Positions 23,991 through 32,914 of a DNA stretch of 38,064 bases are shown here, in pieces. Under the pieces are notes generated by a model. The model worked only from the letters and a program-made list of their open reading frames with translations, was not told the origin of the DNA and did no database searches. The stretch comes from CALWPV01 sp045632125 (GTDB taxonomy: Bacteria > Bacillota > Clostridia > Lachnospirales > Bianqueaceae), in the NCBI GenBank assembly GCA_045632125.1, contig JAZQWC010000003.1, forward strand, positions 1-38,064, given 5' to 3'. The translations under genes and the position numbers were made by a program. The number at the start of each line of letters is the position of its first letter. Within the stretch, counting starts at the first letter, position 1.

Positions 23991-24620
23991 TTAGTTTTCA
24001 TTTACTAAATCGTTTAGGATTCGAATTGTTCCTTCTGGATTCTTTGCTTTCCCGAATCCATAGGCGGCATGAATAAAGGGGATTCCTGCCGTATGGGCCG
24101 CCTTTTCATCACCTTCAGTATCGCCCACATAAACCGCAGACTTTATCTGGTTTCGCTCCATGATCAGGCGGATATTTTCCGCCTTAGACAGCCCCGTTTG
24201 TCCGGACATTTCAAAATCTTCAAACAAATCCCCAAGCTGATGATATTGCAAAAAAGACTGAACATAGCCGCTTTGACAATTGCTGACGATGAACAACCGA
24301 TGTTTTTTCTTCAGTGTTTCCATCACTGCCCGCACATCGCCATAAAGCCGCCCACCATACTCCGCCAGATACACACATTCTTCGATACTGATCTCATCCA
24401 TGATCTTTAGTGCCTTTTCCTCCGTTTCGTTGGGAAGGAGCAACACTGCGATCTCCTCCGGAGTTTTCCCCATGTAGCCCGCTACCTCTTCCTGTGTGGC
24501 GGGTTTTCTCATACCCGGATGCTTCTCCAGTACTCGATTCCACACATGAACCGCCTGATGGGTGCTGTCCCACAGTGTACCATCCAGATCAAATATGATC
24601 GCTTCGTAATTTTCTAACAT
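23991..24620 (-). CDS. HAD-superfamily phosphatase, phosphoglycolate phosphatase-like
   Basis: A 209-residue HAD hydrolase. Motif I is DLDGTLWDS (nucleophile D11, general acid D13), motif II the SN in FIVSNCQSG, motif III the K in GLSKAENI, and motif IV GDTEGDEKAA. The cap is the helical C1 type. Such enzymes remove phosphate from small metabolites; the substrate is not evident. An ATG two codons earlier directly abuts AAAGGAG; the ATG at 24620, with a 6-base spacing, is the better start. It is divergent from the GNAT gene. Confidence 0.88.
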   Translation of the reverse strand: MLENYEAIIFDLDGTLWDSTHQAVHVWNRVLEKHPGMRKPATQEEVAGYMGKTPEEIAVLLLPNETEEKALKIMDEISIEECVYLAEYGGRLYGDVRAVMETLKKKHRLFIVSNCQSGYVQSFLQYHQLGDLFEDFEMSGQTGLSKAENIRLIMERNQIKSAVYVGDTEGDEKAAHTAGIPFIHAAYGFGKAKNPEGTIRILNDLVNEN

Positions 24621-24660
24621 TTCCATCTCCTTTTATTCTTGCTTATCCGCAAGTTTTAGG

Positions 24661-24689
24661 TTGCTTTTTCGTATCTGCTCTGCTATAAT
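24661..24689 (+). promoter_or_regulatory. GNAT/P-loop kinase operon promoter
   Basis: Plus-strand -35 TTGCTT (24661-24666), 17-base spacer, -10 TATAAT (24684-24689). It interlocks with the divergent HAD promoter. Confidence 0.65.
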
Positions 24690-24710
24690 CGACTTTAAAA
24701 TTTTCGTCAA
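24682..24710 (-). promoter_or_regulatory. HAD gene promoter, overlapping the divergent one
   Basis: Minus-strand -35 TTGACG (24705-24710), 17-base spacer, -10 TATAGC (24682-24687). Its -10 shares four base pairs with the plus-strand -10. Confidence 0.5.
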
Positions 24711-24760
24711 CTTTTGCGCTTTGCGCATCATTTGACTCATTCTAACAGGAGGATTCCCAT

Positions 24761-25615
24761 ATGAAACTTGTTCTTTGTCACAATGGTCAGGAATTTATTG
24801 ACCGCTTTAAACCCGTATTACTTTCCCATGAAGTGGTGTATCAGCTGATTATGGGCAATGCTCTTGCAAATGCTGATGTACCTTGTACCCCCGAGTGCTT
24901 CTTCGGCGCAGTGTTAGATGATGTTGACCGTCCGGTGCTGCTATTTGGCCACAGGACTCCCCATCGACTGTTGATTCACTCTTTAGATACCGCCACGATC
25001 AAAGAAGCCGTGTCGCTTCTGGTTTCCTATGTGGTCGATCATCAGATCGACATAGCCGGTGTACTTGCCAGCGCTGCGATCTGCTTAGCGTTCACCGCTA
25101 ACGATGCTCTGCATACTTACGCTCGCCGCATCAGTATGGATATCATGGAACTGCGAAAGCTGCGCGACATTCCCCTGGCCGCTGGACACTTTCGCGTTGC
25201 CACCGAAGCAGATCTGGATTTGATCTGCCGCTGGCATCTGGCCTTTAACGTCGAGGCCACCGGACACGCCACCGACTACGAAACCGTTTGCGAAAAGAAC
25301 CGTGCCCGCCTGTCCGATTTTTACCTTTTCGAAGACACCGCCGGCAAAGTCTGCACCATGGCCTGCATCACCCGCAAATTGCTGAAAGGCTGCTGCATTG
25401 CTTTGGTATACACCGATCCCACAGAGCGTGGAAAAGGCTATTGTGCTACGCTTATGCACCATTTAGCCAAGACTCAGCTGGCAACAGGCTACGAATACAT
25501 AGGTCTGTTTGTGGACCAAAAGAATCCCATCTCCAATCACACCTACCAAAAAGTGGGATATGTGATCTTGGAGGACAGCATCGAATATGATCGTGTGACT
25601 TCGGAGGTGAAATAA
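24761..25615 (+). CDS. GNAT family N-acetyltransferase
   Basis: A 284-residue protein with a C-terminal GNAT domain (about 140-280). The acetyl-CoA loop is seen as ALVYTDPTERGKGYCATLM, followed by LFVDQKNPISNHTYQKVGYVI, the typical last strand. The N-terminal 135 residues resemble the extra domain in GNAT proteins of Firmicutes whose substrate is unknown. AGGAGGATTCCCAT precedes the ATG. Its stop overlaps the next start by one base, so the two proteins are coupled. Confidence 0.85.
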   Translation: MKLVLCHNGQEFIDRFKPVLLSHEVVYQLIMGNALANADVPCTPECFFGAVLDDVDRPVLLFGHRTPHRLLIHSLDTATIKEAVSLLVSYVVDHQIDIAGVLASAAICLAFTANDALHTYARRISMDIMELRKLRDIPLAAGHFRVATEADLDLICRWHLAFNVEATGHATDYETVCEKNRARLSDFYLFEDTAGKVCTMACITRKLLKGCCIALVYTDPTERGKGYCATLMHHLAKTQLATGYEYIGLFVDQKNPISNHTYQKVGYVILEDSIEYDRVTSEVK

Positions 25616-26217
25616 TGGCCAATCTCATCATCGTCTGCGGCCCGCAGGCTGTTGGCAAAATGACCGTTGCCGAAAGTTTGCGCGACAAACTCCACTACAA
25701 TCTAATGACGAATCATGACAGTATCGAAATTTCCGATAAAATCTTCGGTTTTGCTACACCGGCACAAAAAGAGCTGAAAAGCTTTGTACGGAAAAAAGTA
25801 TTTGAACTGGCCGTTCAGCATAATGTAGACTTGATCTTCACCTATGTTTGTGCTTTCGATATGGAATATGAAAAAAGATATATGACCTCTTTGGCCGAAG
25901 CCTTCGAAAGCAGCGGTGGAAACTTCTACTTTGTGGAACTGAGTGCCGATTTGGCTACTCGATTGGAGCGCAATGAAACACCACACCGTTTGGCTATGAA
26001 GCCTTCCAAGCGGGATATCGAATATACCCGTAAAGATCTTTTGAAAACGGCACAGGCTCACCGGTTAAACAGTGATCCCGATGAATTTTGGTTTCCCCAT
26101 CATTTGAAGATCGATAATACAACTCTTTCTCCCGATGAGGTCGCCGATATCATCGTTTCTTCTTTTCATCTGATTCCCAACGAAAAAGAGGAAAAGGAAT
26201 ATCGTTTTGGTGTTTGA
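25615..26217 (+). CDS. P-loop kinase-like NTPase
   Basis: A 200-residue P-loop protein: Walker A is GPQAVGKMT (residues 9-17), in the variant GPxAVGKMT found in a small kinase-like family of Firmicutes. NHDSIE and a later RNETPHRLAMKP lid-like stretch fit a shikimate/nucleoside kinase fold. The small-molecule substrate is unknown. GGAGG lies within the end of the GNAT gene. The gene converges with another P-loop protein 11 bases away. Confidence 0.75.
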   Translation: MANLIIVCGPQAVGKMTVAESLRDKLHYNLMTNHDSIEISDKIFGFATPAQKELKSFVRKKVFELAVQHNVDLIFTYVCAFDMEYEKRYMTSLAEAFESSGGNFYFVELSADLATRLERNETPHRLAMKPSKRDIEYTRKDLLKTAQAHRLNSDPDEFWFPHHLKIDNTTLSPDEVADIIVSSFHLIPNEKEEKEYRFGV

Positions 26218-26228
26218 TTCTCTTTGAT

Positions 26229-26867
26229 TTACAGCAAGCCAAAATGCTTTGCTGCCAAAGCGGCGGTTTCTTCGATGCTTCGATTTTCATCACGAAACAG
26301 CACCGAAAAACCGGAATTTAAAAACATAGTATAATTTTCCTGCGAGTTGATCCTGGCTAAGCACTGCCTAAAATTTTCCAGTGCTTTGTCAGGATTTTCT
26401 TCTTCTAACAAGAGTCTGTATAAAAACTGCTTCTCTCGGTCCGGCCGTTCGAAGAAACGCTTCACCGAGATTTCCGGATCCGCCAGCATAATGAGTACGT
26501 GGCTTTCCGGCACGATTTTCTTCAAGGTTTCAATATGAACATTGGTATCCACGAAGATGGGCTTTTCCTTCTCTTCTTGGGTGAGTTTTTCCAGAATCTT
26601 CAGTTCCAGCTTTTCACACTCCCAGGAAGTCATATTGATCCAAGCTTCGTACTCATCCGGGGTTCTTCGCACAAAATCATGCCAATCTTCCAGGTCACGA
26701 GTATAGGTAAGGCCCGGAAATTCTTCTTTGGTCAGTTCTCCTTCCCAGCTGTCATGGTAATTTTCTTCGCAGGCAATGCCGTTATATTTTTCCGCCAGCT
26801 TCTTTACCAGTGTTGACTTTCCGGCATAAGCCGTGCCATTTACAAAATAGACGTTTTCAAACTTCAT
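26229..26867 (-). CDS. P-loop kinase-like protein
   Basis: A 212-residue cytoplasmic P-loop protein with Walker A GTAYAGKST (about 11-19), a DWHDFVRRTPDEYEAW region and FVDTNVHIETLKKIVP as the probable Walker B side. It looks like a nucleotide or small-molecule kinase; I cannot name the substrate. It begins immediately after the stop of the large FAD oxidoreductase (TAAATG), with GGGAGAG upstream, so it is the last gene of that transcript. It is not closely similar to the convergent P-loop protein. Confidence 0.7.
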   Translation of the reverse strand: MKFENVYFVNGTAYAGKSTLVKKLAEKYNGIACEENYHDSWEGELTKEEFPGLTYTRDLEDWHDFVRRTPDEYEAWINMTSWECEKLELKILEKLTQEEKEKPIFVDTNVHIETLKKIVPESHVLIMLADPEISVKRFFERPDREKQFLYRLLLEEENPDKALENFRQCLARINSQENYTMFLNSGFSVLFRDENRSIEETAALAAKHFGLL

Positions 26868-28427
26868 TTATGCTCTCCCTATGTAATCCATCTTTGAAAA
26901 ATCCCAATGGATCTGGACGCCGCGATCCATAATATAGCTTTGAAAATCCTTCACATGATCTTCCAGCAACTGTTCCAATGAAATATTATGCTCTAAACAG
27001 TAGGCTGCCATGTATCCGGCAACCTCACCAATGTTCCACTCAGTGGGATGCAATCGATAACACCCCTGAGTAATGTGGGTGCAGCCAATGTTTTTACAAG
27101 ATGGAATCAGGTTTTTCATTCGCACCGGTATCATGGATGCCAGCGGAATCTCATAGGGATGGGCTGCTTCAAATAAATTGGTTCCGGTTTTGGTTGTCAT
27201 GTGCAGATCCATCGCATAGCTACCTACACCAACGGAGTCTTCAAACACCTGAGGCGTTTCATTCGTGAATACCGCAACATCCTGCTCGCAGACCGTTCGT
27301 TTGGCCACGATTCTTCTGGATTCTCGAATATAAGGTGCCTTTGCCAGGCCATCCTCCGTTCCCATAATATCCGGGCGCAGCTTGACGCGGTATCCTTTTC
27401 CGCCATCCGGCCGCTCCGCTTCATTCTGCAGCCAATACAGTGCGCACATCGTTTGAATTCTGGACCGTTCCAAATGATAGGCAGCATCCGGATCCTCATA
27501 CACATTACCATCGGAATAATCATTCTGCGGCCAGTTAAACAGCATAACTTCTTTTCGTTCATCGGTGTAATTGGCCGTATCGATGATGCGGCGGTAGTTC
27601 CACATACCCAGCGGTCGAAATTCCGCTTCATTATCAAACATGGCAAGTTTTACTTTTTTACCGGTGGCACAGTTGCAATACCACCAGCTGATCAATTTAT
27701 TATCATCGTAGGGCACATCCAACGAAGAAAAATACTCATACTCTTCCAGCTTTTCAATTCGATAGTCTTCCCCATCCGGATCCAATTCCAAAGCCGCTAC
27801 CCAAGTTATGGGCTGCATATCATAGGGATTTGCAGCCTCCGGCGCATGTGGTTCTGCAGTTTCTGCTTTACTTTCTGCTCCGGTTCGATATTCGGCGCCC
27901 ACAATGGGAAGCAAATCGCCGCAATCCGTCGCATCTAAAAAATAGGCGGCTTCAATATACTTTTCTTCGCCGTTTTGTAAGTTCTTCACCGTCACACTTT
28001 GGATCACATCGTTTTTCACTTCAGCCGATATCGCAGTCGTAAAATAATCCACTACCACTGTACCTTGTTCGATGTATTCCTTCAGATATCCGTTCAGAAT
28101 TTCAACCGCTGCCTTTGGCTCATGGGGAATACGGGATACCCAGGCATTGCCCGGATTCAAATATTCCTGTTCCGCCACTTCTTTTTTCAGCTCCGGAATT
28201 TGACGATAGTGATCCCGCACATCCCGGCGATATTGCAGATACCGCTGTGTGCCACCAAATTCTTCGATCCAGCGATGTTCATCCGGAGGCACGGCCTGTG
28301 AGGAGAGCTGGCCTCCAATCCAATCGGTTTGTTCACACAAATATACTTTTTTATTTTCGCGGGCTGCGCTGATCGCCGCCTGCACACCGCCAAGACTGGC
28401 TCCGATCACGGCTACATCGTATTTCAT
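26868..28427 (-). CDS. FAD-dependent oxidoreductase (FAD_oxidored family)
   Basis: A 519-residue flavoprotein. The dinucleotide-binding start is YDVAVIGASLGGVQAAISAA with the later EQTDWIGGQLS; FLDATDCGDLLPIVGAEYRTG is the second family signature (PF12831), and a C-terminal CTHITQGCYRLHPTEWNIGEVAG closes the FAD site. Related proteins oxidise diverse small molecules. A TTG seven codons earlier lies in the ribosome binding site; AAGGAGA before the ATG at 28427 supports the start. It follows glpP by 21 bases, but nothing in it identifies a link to glycerol-3-phosphate. Confidence 0.85.
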   Translation of the reverse strand: MKYDVAVIGASLGGVQAAISAARENKKVYLCEQTDWIGGQLSSQAVPPDEHRWIEEFGGTQRYLQYRRDVRDHYRQIPELKKEVAEQEYLNPGNAWVSRIPHEPKAAVEILNGYLKEYIEQGTVVVDYFTTAISAEVKNDVIQSVTVKNLQNGEEKYIEAAYFLDATDCGDLLPIVGAEYRTGAESKAETAEPHAPEAANPYDMQPITWVAALELDPDGEDYRIEKLEEYEYFSSLDVPYDDNKLISWWYCNCATGKKVKLAMFDNEAEFRPLGMWNYRRIIDTANYTDERKEVMLFNWPQNDYSDGNVYEDPDAAYHLERSRIQTMCALYWLQNEAERPDGGKGYRVKLRPDIMGTEDGLAKAPYIRESRRIVAKRTVCEQDVAVFTNETPQVFEDSVGVGSYAMDLHMTTKTGTNLFEAAHPYEIPLASMIPVRMKNLIPSCKNIGCTHITQGCYRLHPTEWNIGEVAGYMAAYCLEHNISLEQLLEDHVKDFQSYIMDRGVQIHWDFSKMDYIGRA

Positions 28428-28448
28428 GTTTCGGATTCTCCTTTTCAA

Positions 28449-28982
28449 TTACTTCATCAGTTCCCAAAGTTCCTTTTTACTGGTCGATACCCCCGAAGCA
28501 CCGCTGCGCATAATCGCCCGTACTTCCTCCGCCGTATCCACCAAGCCACCGCCGATGATTGGAATATTCAACTGCCCTTTCAATTTTGCAATGACCTTCG
28601 TCGCAATGCCCGGCATGACTTCGATCATATCCGGCTTGGACGCCTTAATACTTTCCAAGGTCGTATCAATGGAATGCGAATCCACCGCAAAGAAACGCTG
28701 CACGGTAAACAGCCCCACTTCGCGTGCTGTTTTGATGATGTTCACACGGGTACTGATGATACCATCCACCTTTTTCTGCTTCACATACTGCAGACCGGCC
28801 TTATCTTTGCCAATGCCTTCCGCCAGATCCACATGCAAAAAGATTCGCTTGCCACAGGCATGTGCCTCCCGCACCCGATCATCCAACGTCAAAATGCTCG
28901 GATTCAAATCAAACAAAATCTTCACCCCGGACAGCTTAGCGGCATCCAGTTCCTCCCGTGTTTTTACTGCAGCAATTATCAT
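28449..28982 (-). CDS. glpP: glycerol-3-phosphate-responsive antiterminator
   Basis: A 177-residue TIM-barrel-like RNA-binding regulator of the GlpP family. Recognisable are VKILFDLNPSILTL, KRIFLHVDLAEGIGKD, DGIISTRVNIIKTAR, VQRFFAVDSHS, and IPIIGGGLVDTAEEV with GASGVSTS. In B. subtilis GlpP bound to glycerol-3-phosphate lets polymerase pass leader terminators of glp genes. AGGAGG lies 7 bases before the ATG and the transcription terminator 29000-29042 lies just upstream of that, so glpP could be a target of its own product. The glp dehydrogenase genes stand directly upstream. Confidence 0.93.
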   Translation of the reverse strand: MIIAAVKTREELDAAKLSGVKILFDLNPSILTLDDRVREAHACGKRIFLHVDLAEGIGKDKAGLQYVKQKKVDGIISTRVNIIKTAREVGLFTVQRFFAVDSHSIDTTLESIKASKPDMIEVMPGIATKVIAKLKGQLNIPIIGGGLVDTAEEVRAIMRSGASGVSTSKKELWELMK

Positions 28983-28999
28983 CCCATGACCTCCTATAA

Positions 29000-29042
29000 C
29001 AAAAAAAGCTCCGGCATCGAACGACTTCGATCCGGAGCTTTT
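29000..29042 (-). terminator. terminator or attenuator between the glp operon and glpP
   Basis: Stem CTCCGG-ATCGAA with TTCGAT-G-CCGGAG around a 4-nt loop, then TTTTTTT, on the minus strand. The T-run ends about 9 bases before the glpP ribosome binding site, so any glpP message from the upstream operon must pass it. Confidence 0.85.
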
Positions 29043-29051
29043 CCTATGTAC

Positions 29052-29396
29052 TTACTCAATATTTTCAGTGGCAACTACGTTACTTCCGAATACATCTTTA
29101 ATCATAACATCTCCAATGTGAATCGGCAAGGGGGCAATTACGGAATTGATCATTTTCATGCATTCGAATACTTTATCCTTCGGAATCGCACGATCGGTCT
29201 TTACGGAAACCGGACGACCATCGGCACAGCGAACGGTAGACGTAACCGTTCGCTGAGGATTTAAGCACTCATTCTCAGCATACTGCAGACCACGAGGGCA
29301 GCCATTACCGGTCACGCCCTTGATCTCTTTTCCTTCCAGTTCTACCTTCAGGTTACAGCCACGGGGGCAAATAATACAAACAAGATCTCTCGTCAT
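29052..29396 (-). CDS. DUF1667 protein, probable Fe-S subunit of G3P dehydrogenase
   Basis: A 114-residue protein of the DUF1667 family. Cysteines C7, C10, C14 and C33 form a C-x2-C-x3-C-x18-C pattern (CIICPRGC...GCPRG) like that of [4Fe-4S] clusters, and C44, C57 and C79 are additional. It starts 1 base after the GlpB-like gene stop, with AGGTG in that gene's end. In Clostridia this protein accompanies GlpA- and GlpB-like subunits where E. coli has GlpC, so it may carry electrons from the dehydrogenase (inference). Confidence 0.8.
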   Translation of the reverse strand: MTRDLVCIICPRGCNLKVELEGKEIKGVTGNGCPRGLQYAENECLNPQRTVTSTVRCADGRPVSVKTDRAIPKDKVFECMKMINSVIAPLPIHIGDVMIKDVFGSNVVATENIE

Positions 29397-29397
29397 C

Positions 29398-30636
29398 TTA
29401 TTTCACCTCCAGTTCAAATGACAACTCAGCCACATTTTCAAAAGCTGCTGCCTTCAGCTGAATGTTTTCCATTTCGCCGGGAGCCACTTTCAGTTTGCGC
29501 TTTTTATAAATCTCGTTACGATTTTCATCGTAAACATGAATGGTTACATCACGATATACGTCCGCTACGCGGAAATAAACGGCCAGGTCCTTCTTCTGAG
29601 TGATTACCTGAGGCACGGTATAACGGATCTTGCCATCGGTCTTCAACGGAATGTTGATGCTTTCTGCAGCACCGGCATTCAAAATATACTCAGCTGCGCT
29701 GCGACCGGCAATTTCGGATTCCTCAGAAACATAGTCAACCAGGTCATGTACATGCAAAACGTTACCGCAGGCAAAAATACCTTCCACGTTGGTCTGACGA
29801 TTCTGGTCAACCACAGGGCCACTGGTAATGCGATCCAGGGACACACCTGCACTCTTAGACAGCTCATTCTCCGGAATCAAACCAACAGACAGCAACAGGG
29901 TGTCACAGGGAATAAACTCCTCGGTACCGGGTACCGGCTTACGACCCTCTACCTTCGCAATGGTTACACCTTCCAGACGCTCTTTGCCGTGAATCTTTAC
30001 AACGGTATGGCTCAGTTTCAAAGGAATGTTAAAGTCATTCAAGCACTGCTCAATGTTACGGGCCAGACCACCGGAATAGGGCATCAGTTCGCATACCGCA
30101 TGAACCTTTGCACCTTCCAGAGTCATACGACGAGCCATGATCAAGCCGATATCACCGGAACCGAGAATCACGACTTCTTTACCGGGCATATAACCCATCT
30201 TGTTTACATACTTCTGTGCAGTACCGGCACTAAAGATACCGGCAGGACGGCTGCCCGCAATATTCAGCGCACCTTTGGAACGCTCACGACAGCCCATGGC
30301 CAAAATGATAGCCTTGGCTTCGATCTGGAAAATACCATCTTCTTCGTTAGTGGCGGTGATCACTTTATTGTCGGTAATATCCAGTACCATGGTACCCAGT
30401 TTAAAGGGAATCCCCAGTTCGCGCACCTTAGCTTCGTACTTCCAAGCATACTCGGGGCCGGTCAGCTCTTCACCAAATTTATGTAAGCCGAATCCATTGT
30501 GAATACACTGCTGCAAAATACCGCCCAGACTCTTATCTCTTTCTAAAATCAAGATATCGCGGATACCGCTTTCATAGGCTGCCACTGCAGCACTCATGCC
30601 GGCAGGGCCGCCGCCGATAATTACTAAATCTGTCAT
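29398..30636 (-). CDS. NAD(P)/FAD-dependent oxidoreductase, GlpB-like subunit
   Basis: A 412-residue flavoprotein of pyridine nucleotide-disulfide oxidoreductase type. FAD site LVIIGGGPAGMSAAVAAYESG at the start, NAD site VVILGSGDIGLIMARRMTLEGA near 155, and GIFACGNVLHVHDLVDYVSEESEIAG, which is characteristic for this glp-linked family. It starts 2 bases after the GlpA-like gene with AAGGAGATC upstream. It probably forms a complex with the GlpA-like dehydrogenase and DUF1667 protein, passing electrons from glycerol-3-phosphate to NAD or another carrier. Confidence 0.88.
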   Translation of the reverse strand: MTDLVIIGGGPAGMSAAVAAYESGIRDILILERDKSLGGILQQCIHNGFGLHKFGEELTGPEYAWKYEAKVRELGIPFKLGTMVLDITDNKVITATNEEDGIFQIEAKAIILAMGCRERSKGALNIAGSRPAGIFSAGTAQKYVNKMGYMPGKEVVILGSGDIGLIMARRMTLEGAKVHAVCELMPYSGGLARNIEQCLNDFNIPLKLSHTVVKIHGKERLEGVTIAKVEGRKPVPGTEEFIPCDTLLLSVGLIPENELSKSAGVSLDRITSGPVVDQNRQTNVEGIFACGNVLHVHDLVDYVSEESEIAGRSAAEYILNAGAAESINIPLKTDGKIRYTVPQVITQKKDLAVYFRVADVYRDVTIHVYDENRNEIYKKRKLKVAPGEMENIQLKAAAFENVAELSFELEVK

Positions 30637-30638
30637 GG

Positions 30639-32078
30639 TTAGTTGATCTCCTTTGTTTTCGCAATGTTCACATAGGAATTTCCGCCTGCTTTGGTTACCT
30701 GTTCAATGGGAATGTTCAGTTCTGCTGCGATCATTTCCACGATATGAGGTGAGCAGAAACCGCCCTGACAACGACCCATCTGTGCTCTGGTTCTGCGCTT
30801 TACGCCATCCAGGTCCATTGCCTTCGGATTGGTACGCAGAGCAGCCAGGATCTCGCCTTCGGTCACACCTTCACAACGGCATACGATCTTACCGTATGCT
30901 TTATTTTCACGGATCATCGCATTCTTTTCTTCAATGGAAGCTTCACGGAATTTATGAGAAGCCTCACGATAGGGATTAAAGTTTTCGTTTTTCACCAGTT
31001 CGATGCCCTGCTCTGCCACCAGCTCTGCCACATACTCGGCAATAGCGGGAGCGGAGGACAAACCGGGAGATTCGATACCGGCTGCGTTAATGAAACCTTT
31101 CACCGGAGCAGTAATAATGAAATCACCGGTGCTGCCCACAGCACGCAGACCGCAGAAAGAGGTAATAGTTTTACCAAAGGGAATGGTGCTCACATTTTCC
31201 AGAGCTTCTTTAATGATCTTATCGAAACCTTCCTGAGTAGTGGCGGTATCTTCTTTATCGGTCATGTCTACAGAAGTAGGACCAGTCAGCAGGTTGCCGT
31301 CCACAGTGGGGCTTACCAGAATACCCTTTCCCATCTTGGAAGGGGTTCTGAATACGGTGTGAGAAATCATGCCGCCGCACTCTTTGTCCAACAGGATGTA
31401 TTCACCGCGGCGAGGATGTACATCGAAGGATTCGTCGCCAATCATGCGAGCGATCTTATCGGTATAAAGTCCCGCTGCATTGATCACAACTTTAGCGGTA
31501 ACCTTCTGATTGTTATCAGCTGCGCTGATCTCAAAACCTTCTTCGGTCTTGCAGATGCCGGCTACCTCAAAGTTACGCAGCAGTTCTGCACCGTTGTCCA
31601 TAGCGTTGCCCACAGCTGCAATGGTCAGTTCGTAGGGGCAGATGATGGCGCCGGTGGGTGCGTACAGGGCGCAGGTCACAGGCTCCGAAAGATTAGGCTC
31701 CAGGGCGTGCAATTCTTCCTTTTCCAGAATACGCAGGTCGCGAACACCGTTTTTCTGACCGCGGGCCAGCAAACGCTCGATTTCGGCGTGATCTTCTTCG
31801 TTAAAACCGATAACCAAAGATCCGTTTCGTTTATATTTTACACCCAACTCCTTGGCTACGGTTTCCATCATTTCGGAACCTTTTACATTGAGCTTGGCTT
31901 TTAAAGATCCTTCTTTTGCGTCAAATCCGGCATGTACAATGGCGGAATTGGCTCTGGTGGCACCGGTGGCCACATCGTTGTTCTTTTCCAGAATACAAAC
32001 CTTCAGGTTGTATTTGGTCATTTCTCTGGCAATCATGCCGCCGACTACGCCGGCGCCGATTATTGCAATGTCAAACAT
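30639..32078 (-). CDS. glpA: glycerol-3-phosphate dehydrogenase, GlpA-like with [2Fe-2S] tail
   Basis: A 479-residue flavoprotein oxidising sn-glycerol-3-phosphate to dihydroxyacetone phosphate. The FAD site is IAIIGAGVVGGMIAREM; the DAO fold has ANSAIVHAGFDAKEGSLKA and INAAGIESPGLSSAPAIAEY. The last 80 residues are a BFD-like [2Fe-2S] domain with CRCEGVTEGEI and RAQMGRCQGGFCSP. An in-frame TTG two codons earlier is not used: AAGGGG is correctly spaced for the ATG at 32078. Second gene of the glp operon, 16 bases after the phosphodiesterase. Confidence 0.9.
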   Translation of the reverse strand: MFDIAIIGAGVVGGMIAREMTKYNLKVCILEKNNDVATGATRANSAIVHAGFDAKEGSLKAKLNVKGSEMMETVAKELGVKYKRNGSLVIGFNEEDHAEIERLLARGQKNGVRDLRILEKEELHALEPNLSEPVTCALYAPTGAIICPYELTIAAVGNAMDNGAELLRNFEVAGICKTEEGFEISAADNNQKVTAKVVINAAGLYTDKIARMIGDESFDVHPRRGEYILLDKECGGMISHTVFRTPSKMGKGILVSPTVDGNLLTGPTSVDMTDKEDTATTQEGFDKIIKEALENVSTIPFGKTITSFCGLRAVGSTGDFIITAPVKGFINAAGIESPGLSSAPAIAEYVAELVAEQGIELVKNENFNPYREASHKFREASIEEKNAMIRENKAYGKIVCRCEGVTEGEILAALRTNPKAMDLDGVKRRTRAQMGRCQGGFCSPHIVEMIAAELNIPIEQVTKAGGNSYVNIAKTKEIN

Positions 32079-32094
32079 GTTCAATCCCCTTCTA

Positions 32095-32817
32095 TTATTC
32101 TAAAATGTTGGAGGTAATATAGTCCACGCCGTAGCCGATCAGCTTTTCAGCATCTTCAGGCTGATCTACAGTCCAGCAGTTTACTTCGATGCCGGCCTCG
32201 TGAAGAGCCTTTACGTTCTCAGCCGTCAGGGCTTTGAAGTGAATGTCAAGATCCAACTTGGCATTTACCAAGCGCTCGATCAGGTCATCCGGGAAGGTGG
32301 AGATCAAGAACTGGATCTTCTGCTCCGGCAGCTGCTTGCGCAGTTCCACACAGTTTTCCCAGCTAAAGGAGATGAAAATCACGCTCTCCAAATAATCCTG
32401 TTCTTTAATAATGTTCACGATTTGAGTGATATGCTTGGGCTCCATCTGGTTTTTCAGTTCCAGCACTGCCTTCTTATCATACTTTTTGCAGATGCTGATA
32501 TAATCTACCAAAATCGGAATACGCAGGTCGGTTCTGAATTTACCGGGCACCTTGCCGTCAAACAGCGGAATGCTCTGCAGTTCTTCCAGTGTGCTTTCTT
32601 CCACTACCAGATCCACTCCCGCAATACGCTGCAGGTTATCATCGTGGAATACCGCAATCTGCTCATCCTTCGTTACATGTACATCCGTTTCAATACCGTA
32701 GTAGGTTCTGTTACCGGCTACTACAAAAGCAGTATTGGTGTTTTCCAGTTCCAAACCACTGGCACCTCGGTGCGCTACCATTTTCACGGTACCTTTGTTC
32801 ACTTTGATCGTGTCCAT
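32095..32817 (-). CDS. glycerophosphodiester phosphodiesterase
   Basis: A 240-residue cytoplasmic GDPD-family TIM barrel that releases glycerol-3-phosphate from glycerophosphodiesters. Catalytic and metal residues: H16-R17 in AHRGASG, E43 and D45 in IETDVHVT, and H58 in VFHDD. The frame continues 42 codons upstream, but that part is the translated leader and terminator; AGGAGGG before the ATG at 32817 fixes the start. It heads the operon, supplying substrate to the following dehydrogenase. Confidence 0.92.
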   Translation of the reverse strand: MDTIKVNKGTVKMVAHRGASGLELENTNTAFVVAGNRTYYGIETDVHVTKDEQIAVFHDDNLQRIAGVDLVVEESTLEELQSIPLFDGKVPGKFRTDLRIPILVDYISICKKYDKKAVLELKNQMEPKHITQIVNIIKEQDYLESVIFISFSWENCVELRKQLPEQKIQFLISTFPDDLIERLVNAKLDLDIHFKALTAENVKALHEAGIEVNCWTVDQPEDAEKLIGYGVDYITSNILE

Positions 32818-32829
32818 TTGATTCCCTCC

Positions 32830-32893
32830 TAAAAATAAAAAAAGACATAGCAAAACAAAGAGGGTCCTTCCCTCGCTCTGTTTTGACACGTCT
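32830..32893 (-). terminator. leader terminator of the glp operon, likely GlpP target
   Basis: Arms 32876-32893 and 32843-32862 form a long imperfect stem containing CAAAACA/TTGTTTTG, followed on the minus strand by TTTTTTTATTTTT, all between the promoter and the first start codon. This is the arrangement of GlpP-controlled leaders in Bacillus, and glpP is encoded in the same locus. Confidence 0.8.
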
Positions 32894-32914
32894 CCTAATC
32901 TCTGCATCTCTTGT

